Source: an uncultured Eubacteriales bacterium
GTDB lineage: Bacteria > Bacillota > Clostridia > Oscillospirales > Acutalibacteraceae
Direction: 5' to 3'
Length of the DNA: 64,000 nt
Assembly: GCA_951801675.1 (NCBI GenBank)
Contig: CATONX010000005.1
Span: 1 to 64,000, forward strand
Shown: piece after piece, positions 57,055 to 64,000 of the stretch
Layout: each line of letters opens with the position of its first letter
Position numbering within the stretch: position 1 is the stretch's first letter
Made by a program: the position numbers and the translations under genes
The notes under the pieces: generated by a model
Seen by the model: the letters and a program-made list of their open reading frames with translations, nothing else
Told to the model about the DNA's origin: nothing
Databases searched by the model: none

Positions 57055-57655
57055 AAAGAGCGGCGCCCTGTGTATGGCATTTGGCGTTCTTTTGATTGGG
57101 GCGGCAATCGCACTGGCGGCATTGAATCAACTGGAGGCGTCAAATGCCGCCCATGCGGCGAATACGGTTTTGCCGCTGCTGCAGCAGGCGATTGCAGACC
57201 GCACGCATACGGAAAAGTCTGAAAGCCCGGATGAGGCGGACAAAACTGTGCTGGTAAGGGAGATGACGGAAGTAGAAATCGATGGATACAATTATATCGG
57301 CTATCTGTCGATTCCCGCGCTGGAACTGGAGCTGCCGGTGATGGCCAACTGGGATTATACGCGGCTAAAAAAGTCCCCCTGCCGGTATTACGGCTCTGTC
57401 TTTACGGATAATCTGGTGATTGCTGCCCATAACTACGCCCGTCATTTCGGAAGTCTTGCCGATTTGCGTATGGGCGATACCGTACGGTTTACGGACATGG
57501 ACGGGGTGGTTTATACCTACGAGGTCTGCGATTTGGAAACCCTGCCGCCAACTGCCACGGAAGAAATGCTTCAAAGCGGGTGGGATTTGTCCCTGTATAC
57601 CTGCACTCTCGGCGGCGGCAGCCGTGTGACCGTGCGCTGTGAACAAGTGAGCTAA
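57047..57655 (+). CDS. Second sortase (class uncertain)
   Basis: AAHNYARHFG (His), LYTCTLGGGSRVTVRCE (Cys, Arg), N-terminal TM. Confidence 0.85.
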   Translation: MRKKSGALCMAFGVLLIGAAIALAALNQLEASNAAHAANTVLPLLQQAIADRTHTEKSESPDEADKTVLVREMTEVEIDGYNYIGYLSIPALELELPVMANWDYTRLKKSPCRYYGSVFTDNLVIAAHNYARHFGSLADLRMGDTVRFTDMDGVVYTYEVCDLETLPPTATEEMLQSGWDLSLYTCTLGGGSRVTVRCEQVS

Positions 57656-57840
57656 ATATGCAAAACGGTGCAAATATGGCGCTGTGATGTAAAACCCTGC
57701 TTCAAAAGCGGTATGGAGTGTTTTTCTCTTGCCCCAAGTCTTAGGATAAATGCCGCTTATCCCATATAAGGCAAAGCTCAGCAGAGTGATTTCCAACGGA
57801 TTTTTATTGTTTTTTGCGCTTTGAAAAAAGGCAAAAAAAT

Positions 57841-57873
57841 TGCTCAAACCCTTAAGTATTAAGGGTTTGAGCA
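57841..57873 (-). terminator. Intrinsic terminator of tRNA-Leu
   Basis: Minus strand TGCTCAAACCCTTAA-tac-TTAAGGGTTTGAGCA followed by ATTTTTTT. Confidence 0.88.
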
Positions 57874-57960
57874 TGGTGCGCCCGAGAGGACTTGAACCTC
57901 CACCGAGTTGCCCCGACTAGAACCTGAATCTAGCGCGTCTGCCAATTCCGCCACGAGCGC
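57874..57960 (-). tRNA. tRNA-Leu (anticodon CAG), CCA encoded
   Basis: GCGCTCGTGGCGGAATTGGCAGACGCGCTAGATTCAGGTTCTAG...GGTTCAAGTCCTCTCGGGCGCACCA. Class II variable arm. Anticodon stem CTAGA/TCTAG, loop TTCAGGT. Confidence 0.95.
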
Positions 57961-58126
57961 ATTTTTATTCCCACAGTTTTCATTTTATAAGAAATCTGCT
58001 GGAAATTTATCACATCTACAAATTCCGTCTTTTTCTGTTTTTTGCTTCGGAATTTCGAGTGCTTGATTATTATATCGTAACGACATATGTTTGTCAACCC
58101 CCAATCCGAAAAAATTATCCAGCTTT

Positions 58127-59371
58127 TTATCGCAGGGTTCCTTCCCTTTGCAGCACGGACGGCGTAGGACTGCAGCCGCTTCTGCCCAGCAGAGAAGCGC
58201 GCACCAAGGCCTCTCTTCCATACCTTGCCCGCAGCCGGTCGGCGTCTTTTGCAAGCCGTTCAAGCCGTTCTTCCCGGACGATCTCCTGGAAAAAGGAAAG
58301 CTGCCAGACGGCGCCGTCCTCTACCAGATCGTAGCCCCGAATTCCAACTGAACGCACCGTTCGCCCTTTTCCCCAGTGCCAGCGCTGGGAAAAGAGCTGC
58401 ATGGCGGCCCTGGCCAGCTCCAACGCGTTGCGGGTCGGGGCTGCCAGCTTTGCCTGGTGCCCTACGGTTGTCAGCATATCGTCCCGGATGTACACCGCGA
58501 CGGCGCCGGCCAGCAAACCTCGCTCCCGCAGGCGGCGGGAAACGTTCTCGCAAAGGAGCAGGAACATGGAAAAGACCGCCTGATCGTCGGTCAAGTCCGC
58601 GCCTCCGGTCATAGAGTTGCCCACCGACTTGACCGGCTCTTCCTCTCCCTCCCTTCGCACCGGCGACGCGTCCCGTCCATTGGCTGTCTGCCAAAGCTGG
58701 CCGCCGCATTTGCCCAAAAGCCTTCTCAGAAAGTCAGGCGAAGCGTTCGCCAAATCCCCCAGGGTAAAGATGCCACCGCCAGCCAGCCGCCTGGCGGTGG
58801 CGGGACCGATTCCGATCATCTGCGAACAGGAAAGCGGCCAAATCTTCTCTTTAAAATCCGTCCTTTCAATCACCGTCAGGCCGTCCGGCTTCTTTAAATC
58901 GCTGCCGAGCTTGGCAAACGGCTTATTGAAGCTGACCCCTACCGAGATGGTCAGTCCCGTCTCCTCGCGCACCTGCCGGCGCAGCTTTTCCCCGATTTCT
59001 TCCCCTGTGCCAAACAAACGGCGGCTGCCGGTCACGTCCAGCCAAGCCTCATCCATCCCAAAAGGCTCCACCTGGTCGGTATATTCCCCGTAGATGCTCC
59101 GCACCAGCCTGGAAAAGTAGACGTACCGTTCATAATGAGGTTCACATATGACCAGGTTGGGACACTGGCGTTTGGCCTGCCAAACGGTTTGCGCAGTCTT
59201 AATGCCGTACTTCTTCGCTTCCTCACTTTTTGCCAGCACAATGCCATGCCGGTCCTCCACGCTGCCGCAAACCGCCACCGCCTTGCCCCTCAGCTCGGGA
59301 TGATCCTGGCTTTCCACCGAGTAGAAGAAATTATTCAAATCACAATGCAAAATGGCCCGTTCCAACGACAT
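58127..59371 (-). CDS. dinB: DNA polymerase IV (Y-family)
   Basis: ILHCDLNNFFYSVES, YVYFSRLVRSIYGEYTDQVEPFGMDEAWLDVT. Confidence 0.92.
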   Translation of the reverse strand: MSLERAILHCDLNNFFYSVESQDHPELRGKAVAVCGSVEDRHGIVLAKSEEAKKYGIKTAQTVWQAKRQCPNLVICEPHYERYVYFSRLVRSIYGEYTDQVEPFGMDEAWLDVTGSRRLFGTGEEIGEKLRRQVREETGLTISVGVSFNKPFAKLGSDLKKPDGLTVIERTDFKEKIWPLSCSQMIGIGPATARRLAGGGIFTLGDLANASPDFLRRLLGKCGGQLWQTANGRDASPVRREGEEEPVKSVGNSMTGGADLTDDQAVFSMFLLLCENVSRRLRERGLLAGAVAVYIRDDMLTTVGHQAKLAAPTRNALELARAAMQLFSQRWHWGKGRTVRSVGIRGYDLVEDGAVWQLSFFQEIVREERLERLAKDADRLRARYGREALVRASLLGRSGCSPTPSVLQREGTLR

Positions 59372-59383
59372 TCGCCTCTTTAT

Positions 59384-59428
59384 CGAACATATATTCTGTT
59401 AGTTATTTTAATATAGAACATATGTTTT
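59384..59428 (-). promoter_or_regulatory. Two LexA/SOS box-like sequences upstream of dinB
   Basis: CGAACATATATTCTG (59384-59398) and AGAACATATGTTTT (59415-59428) versus CGAACnnnnGTTCG. Confidence 0.65.
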
Positions 59429-59640
59429 GTAAAGTGAAAATAACTCCCATTTTTCGAAAGCACCTGCAAGCGCGTATCCGGTTAAAAGAGCTATGCCCTT
59501 CTTTCCCCTTCTTTCCCAGCCCTACGCTGAGAAAAGCGGTCATACCGCGACGGCCGCATAACGGGACAAGATTGGATTTTCTTCGGCCTGGTCCTTGTTT
59601 TCCCGGGAAATACAGGAAGGACTGGCCGCTTACAAGACAA

Positions 59641-59675
59641 AAACCTCCGGCGATGGATCATCGCCGGAGGTTCCT
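59641..59675 (-). terminator. Intrinsic terminator of rarA
   Basis: AACCTCCGGCGATG ... CATCGCCGGAGGTT with T tract on the minus strand. Confidence 0.85.
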
Positions 59676-59682
59676 TGCGCTC

Positions 59683-60954
59683 TTATTCGTTTTTGCCCTT
59701 AATCAGGTCCCAATAGGCCTTGGCGGCCTGCTCGGTCTTATTGTCCCCAAACTGGTAATAGCGGGTTCCCTGCAGCTCATCGGGGAGATACTGCTGCTTG
59801 AGCCAGTGATTGGGATACTCATGGGGATAGTGGTAGGTAAGCCCGCGGCCCAGCTTTTTGGCGCCTTCGTAGCCGGTCCCCCGCAGGTAAGCGGGGATGT
59901 CTCCGGTCTTTCCCGCTTTTACGTCCGCCATGGCGGCGTTGATGCCGTTGTAGGCGGAGTTGGACTTTGGCGCGGTGCACACCAGCACCACCGCGTCGGC
60001 CAGCGGAATGCGCGCTTCCGGCAAACCCACCATCATGGCCGCGTCGATACAGGCCTTGACCACGGCAATGCCCATGGGGTAGGCAAGCCCCATATCCTCG
60101 CAGGCGCACACCATCAGACGACGACAGGCGCTGGGCAGGTCTCCCGCTTCCAGCAGCCGTGCCAGATAGTGGAGCGCCGCGTCCGGATCGGACCCGCGCA
60201 AAGACTTCTGGTAAGCGGAAAGAATGTCGTAATGGGAGTCGTCCTCCCGGTCGTAACGCATGGCGCTGCGCTGGGAAAGCTGGCTTGCCTGCTCGAGCGT
60301 GATGCGCCGCGCACCTTCCCCGGCCGGAGCGGAAAGGACGCAAAGCTCCACCGCGTTGATAGCCTTGCGCACGTCCCCGCCGCAGGAAGCGGCGATGTGG
60401 GCCATTGCCTCGTCCTCCGCCTTAATTTTCCCGCCCGACTCTTCCTCCAGAAATGCCACCGCCCGGCGGACCGCCTTTTCGATTTCTCCGGCGGATACGG
60501 GCTTGAACTCAAACACCGTCGAACGGCTCAAAATGGCGTTATACACATAAAAGTAGGGGTTTTCAGTGGTGGAGGCGATGAGGGTGATGCGGCCGTTTTC
60601 AATGTGCTCAAGAAGGGTCTGCTGCTGCTTTTTGTTGAAGTACTGGATTTCATCCAGGTACAGCAAAATTCCGTTTGGCGCGGCCAGGGTATCCACCTCC
60701 CCTACCAGCGCCTTGATGTCGGCGGTGGAAGCGGTGGTGGCGTTCATCTTATGCAAGGTACGGTTGGTGGTACGGGCGATGACCGAAGCAACGGTAGTTT
60801 TACCGATACCGGAAGGGCCGTAGAAAATCATGTTGGGAAGCTGGCCCGATTCGATGATCCGCCGAAGCACCTTGCCCTTTCCCAGCAGATGCGTTTGACC
60901 CACCACGTCGTCCAGGGTCGTCGGACGCATCCGGTCCGCCAGAGGCGCTTTCAT
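59683..60954 (-). CDS. rarA: Replication-associated recombination protein A (RarA/MgsA)
   Basis: PLADRMRPTTLDDVVGQTHLLG, MIFYGPSGIGKTTVA. Confidence 0.95.
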   Translation of the reverse strand: MKAPLADRMRPTTLDDVVGQTHLLGKGKVLRRIIESGQLPNMIFYGPSGIGKTTVASVIARTTNRTLHKMNATTASTADIKALVGEVDTLAAPNGILLYLDEIQYFNKKQQQTLLEHIENGRITLIASTTENPYFYVYNAILSRSTVFEFKPVSAGEIEKAVRRAVAFLEEESGGKIKAEDEAMAHIAASCGGDVRKAINAVELCVLSAPAGEGARRITLEQASQLSQRSAMRYDREDDSHYDILSAYQKSLRGSDPDAALHYLARLLEAGDLPSACRRLMVCACEDMGLAYPMGIAVVKACIDAAMMVGLPEARIPLADAVVLVCTAPKSNSAYNGINAAMADVKAGKTGDIPAYLRGTGYEGAKKLGRGLTYHYPHEYPNHWLKQQYLPDELQGTRYYQFGDNKTEQAAKAYWDLIKGKNE

Positions 60955-61065
60955 ACTGCCACATCCTTTTCGTCAGATTGTTTTCTTGTTATTTTACCAC
61001 AAGTGAGGCAGGATGGACAGGACCCGCGCAACTTTTTGAGTTTTTCTCCTGTGTTCCAGGTAAAA

Positions 61066-61452
61066 AGGCTGCTTTTTATTCGCCGCCGCAGTACGCCCGG
61101 TAATGGGATTGGTTGCTGCAATACTCCCACTATTTTTCGATGCCCCATTCCCGGATCCATTCGTTCCCCTTGCGTCACTGCTCATAGACTTCCCGCTCAA
61201 AAAGCTCCTTGGGTTTTTCGCAGGGAAACGCGTCGCATAACGGGACAGCTCTGCCCGCACCTGTAAAAACCGCTGCGCATAGTCCTGCTCCTCCTTTTTT
61301 GGAAGATGCCTTTGATAAAATTCGGCAAGGTCTTGGGTACAATGGAGCAGCTCTTTCGAGAGCGCGGCGATGACGCCCTTCTCATAGGCGCTGCATGTGT
61401 AACAAAGCAGCGAACAAGGCGCAATTTGGTCCCGTAATTCCTCCCGTTTCAC
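61066..61452 (-). pseudogene. Decayed DUF3795-type protein gene
   Basis: 5' part LRDQIAPCSLLCYTCSAYEKGVIAALSKELL. A second frame reads FPCEKPKELFEREVYEQ*RKGNEWIREWGIEK*WEYCSNQSHYRAYC. Confidence 0.65.
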
Positions 61453-61616
61453 TCCTTCACCCTTTCCGGTCCCTTTTCTAATTCAAAACCACTTGTAACC
61501 GATTGGTTTGCACAAACCCCAGAGGGGGCAGTACTTGCTGACCCCTGGAAGGGGGTACTGAGGATTTGCCGTCGCATCACTGTCGCAGGCAGCCGTTGAA
61601 GGCGATAATAGAAAGA

Positions 61617-61645
61617 GGCCGCCCGAAATCGGGCGGCCTTTCTTG
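61617..61645 (-). terminator. Intrinsic terminator of glyA
   Basis: AGGCCGCCCGA-aa-TCGGGCGGCCT. Confidence 0.85.
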
Positions 61646-61652
61646 TTTCGGA

Positions 61653-62903
61653 TTAATAAAGCGGATATTTGGCGCACAGCTCGGTAACGCCTTTGCGGAT
61701 GGAATCGGCGGAGTTCTCGAAGTCGTTGATGGCAAGCGCGATGTACTCCGCGATCTTGTCCATATCCTCCACGCCCAGGCCGCGGCTGGTGGCGGCGGGC
61801 GTGCCTATGCGGATGCCGCTGGTAATAAAGGGGCTGCGGGGCTCGTTGGGAATGGTGTTCTTATTGACGGTGATGTACACCTCGTCGAGCCGGTGCTCGA
61901 GCTCCTTGCCGGTCACGTCCAGGTCACGCAGGTCCACAAGCATCAGATGGTTGTCGGTGCCGCCGGAAACCAGCTTGACGCCCCGGTTCAAAAGGCCCTT
62001 GGCCAGCGCCGCGGCGTTGTCCACCACGTTCTTGGCGTACTGCTTGAATTCGGGCTTCAGCGCCTCGCCGAAGCAGACGGCCTTGGCGGCGATGATGTGC
62101 ATCAGCGGGCCGCCCTGGGTGCCCGGGAACACGGCTTTATTGATCGCCTTGGCATACTCTTCCTTACAGAGAATCATGCCGCCGCGGGGGCCGCGCAGGG
62201 TCTTATGGGTGGTGGTGGTGACGATGTCCGCATAGGGTACGGGGCTGGGATGCTGGCCGCCTGCCACCAGGCCCGCGATGTGGGCCATGTCCACCATAAA
62301 GAGGGCGCCCACCTTCTTGGCAATGTCGCTGATGCGCTCAAAGTCGATGATGCGGGGATAAGCGCTGGCGCCCGCCACGATCATCTTGGGCTTCACCTCT
62401 TTGGCCTGGGCATAAAGCTTGTCGTAATCAATGGTGTGGGTAACCTCGTCCACCCCGTAGGAAACAAAGTTATAGTAGCTGCCGGACATGTTCACCGGGG
62501 AGCCGTGGGTCAAATGACCGCCCTCCGCCAGGCTCATGCCCAGCACCGTGTCGCCGGGTTTGAGCATGGAGAAATAAACCGCCAGGTTCGCCTGGGCGCC
62601 GGAATGGGGCTGGACATTGGCGTGCTCGGCACCGAAGAGCTCCTTGGCCCGCTCGATGGCGATGTTCTCGACGATGTCCACGTCCTCACAGCCGCCGTAG
62701 TACCGCTTGCCGGGATAGCCCTCGGCGTACTTGTTGGTCAGCACGCTGCCCATAGCTGCCATGACCGCTGGGGAAACGATGTTCTCCGATGCGATCAGCT
62801 CAATGTTGCGGCGCTGGCGCTTAAGCTCCAGGTTCATCGCCTCGCCTACCTGCGGGTCCGTGTTCGTTACAAACCCAATGGTGTCCATCATGTTATCAAA
62901 CAT
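61653..62903 (-). CDS. glyA: Serine hydroxymethyltransferase
   Basis: [35 protein letters not shown]. Start [11 protein letters not shown] at 62903. Confidence 0.96.
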   Translation of the reverse strand: MFDNMMDTIGFVTNTDPQVGEAMNLELKRQRRNIELIASENIVSPAVMAAMGSVLTNKYAEGYPGKRYYGGCEDVDIVENIAIERAKELFGAEHANVQPHSGAQANLAVYFSMLKPGDTVLGMSLAEGGHLTHGSPVNMSGSYYNFVSYGVDEVTHTIDYDKLYAQAKEVKPKMIVAGASAYPRIIDFERISDIAKKVGALFMVDMAHIAGLVAGGQHPSPVPYADIVTTTTHKTLRGPRGGMILCKEEYAKAINKAVFPGTQGGPLMHIIAAKAVCFGEALKPEFKQYAKNVVDNAAALAKGLLNRGVKLVSGGTDNHLMLVDLRDLDVTGKELEHRLDEVYITVNKNTIPNEPRSPFITSGIRIGTPAATSRGLGVEDMDKIAEYIALAINDFENSADSIRKGVTELCAKYPLY

Positions 62904-63144
62904 AGTCGTGACTTCCTTTCCACTTCTTGCGTTTGGCGTTTCCTCTGCCCGCTCCCACTTCCTGCGGGCTCCTTGGAAGGTGGGACAATATTGCTTTTTA
63001 TTATACACACAATCCAATAAAAACACAAGTACCGCCCCTTTTCTTTTCCCCCTGCCCCGCACCCCTTCAGGCGCTGCGCATACCATAGAAATGGGCGTTT
63101 TTATGCAGGGCCCTTTTGCATCACATATAAGGAGTGGCTGCTCG

Positions 63145-64000
63145 ATGAAACCCAATCCCTCCTGCACCCATATTGCCAACGTCACCTCCGCCGTGACCAT
63201 CGCTGTCAATTTCCTGCTTAGCGCATTTAAATTCTTAGCCGGCATTCTGGGCCAATCGTCGGCCATGCTTTCCGACGCGGTGCATTCCGCTTCCGACGTG
63301 CTGAGCACTTTTGTGGTCTTAATCGGGGTAAACCTTTCTCACAGGAAGGCGGACAAAGGCCATCCCTACGGCCACGAACGCATCGAATGCATCGCTTCCT
63401 TCGTGCTGGCGGGAATGCTTTTCGTCACCACCTTCGGCATCGGCGCAAAGGCGGTGGAACATATCGCGCTTTTGGCCCAAGGCGGCGCCATCCCCGTTCC
63501 GGGCGGGATCGCGCTTGTGGCGGCCGTCGTCTCCATTGTGGTCAAGGAATGGATGTTTTGGTACACACGGGCGGCGGCGCGCAAGATAAAGTCGGGCGCG
63601 CTGATGGCAGACGCCTGGCATCACCGCAGCGACGCCTTATCCTCCATCGGCAGCCTCATCGGGGTAGGCGGGGCCATGCTGGGATTCCCCATCTTCGACC
63701 CCATCGCTTCCCTGCTCATCTGCCTGCTCTTGGCCAAAACCGCCTTCTCCATCGCAAGGGAAGCGGCCGGTCAGCTCATCGACAAGGCCGCCGACGAGGA
63801 AACGGTGGCACGCATTGCCCGGGAGGTGTGCCAGTGTGACGGGGTTTTGCGCATTGACGATCTGAAAACCCGTCTTTACGCAAACGGCATGTATGTAGAC
63901 GTGGAAATTGCGGCCGACGGGCATCTTTCCCTGAAGGAAGCCCACGCCATCGCCGAGGAGGTGCACCAGCGCATCGAACACGCCTTCAACGGAGTCAAGC
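63145..64000 (+). CDS. Cation diffusion facilitator transporter (truncated by window edge)
   Basis: [36 protein letters not shown]. Confidence 0.92.
   Translation, partial: MKPNPSCTHIANVTSAVTIAVNFLLSAFKFLAGILGQSSAMLSDAVHSASDVLSTFVVLIGVNLSHRKADKGHPYGHERIECIASFVLAGMLFVTTFGIGAKAVEHIALLAQGGAIPVPGGIALVAAVVSIVVKEWMFWYTRAAARKIKSGALMADAWHHRSDALSSIGSLIGVGGAMLGFPIFDPIASLLICLLLAKTAFSIAREAAGQLIDKAADEETVARIAREVCQCDGVLRIDDLKTRLYANGMYVDVEIAADGHLSLKEAHAIAEEVHQRIEHAFNGVK

Noticed and set aside
45902-57655. Integrative conjugative element or prophage
   Set aside because: Apart from the single tyrosine recombinase there is no relaxase, T4SS, capsid or replication gene. A local invertase explains the recombinase better.
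59230-61266. 678-aa plus-strand ORF across dinB/rarA
   Set aside because: Antisense to rarA with low-complexity shadow composition. It also crosses the rarA terminator.
61566-63020. 484-aa plus-strand ORF opposite glyA
   Set aside because: Antisense shadow of the serine hydroxymethyltransferase gene.

Overview
This 64 kb window looks like a chromosomal region of a gut-type Clostridia/Bacillota genome (family-level inference only). From left to right it contains: (i) a minus-strand housekeeping block (hemZ, MBL hydrolase, NUDIX, dtd, relA/spoT, recJ) and a patatin-like protein that has lost its catalytic residues; (ii) a lipoprotein solute-binding protein next to a GGDEF-EAL protein; (iii) a methyltransferase-GT2-GT2 fusion; (iv) a nitrogen-assimilation block (split glutamate synthase, GlnA, pseudo-receiver ANTAR regulator, type III glutamine synthetase, Amt-PII fusion) in which three separate transcripts carry an A1/G4 hexaloop hairpin overlapping an intrinsic terminator; (v) a GGDEF protein; (vi) a Gram-positive type Pel exopolysaccharide cluster with an SDR-PelD fusion plus CotH/VTC/DUF4956 genes; (vii) a tyrosine recombinase, a TetR regulator and a sortase-assembled pilus operon; (viii) tRNA-Leu(CAG), dinB with LexA-like boxes, rarA, a decayed DUF3795 gene, glyA and a CDF transporter. 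The strongest hunt result is an apparent invertible promoter. A perfect 19-bp inverted repeat (22/23 with one mismatch) at 46809-46827 / 47071-47089 flanks 243 bp containing a bidirectional terminator and a good sigma-A promoter that points at the TetR/pilus operon. It sits 31 bp downstream of an intact tyrosine recombinase gene, so this looks like a DNA-inversion ON/OFF switch for pili. The second strongest is the ANTAR-type antitermination regulon with three leaders and an in-cluster regulator whose receiver domain lacks the phospho-acceptor Asp. All calls come from reading the sequence and the supplied ORF track. No database search was run.
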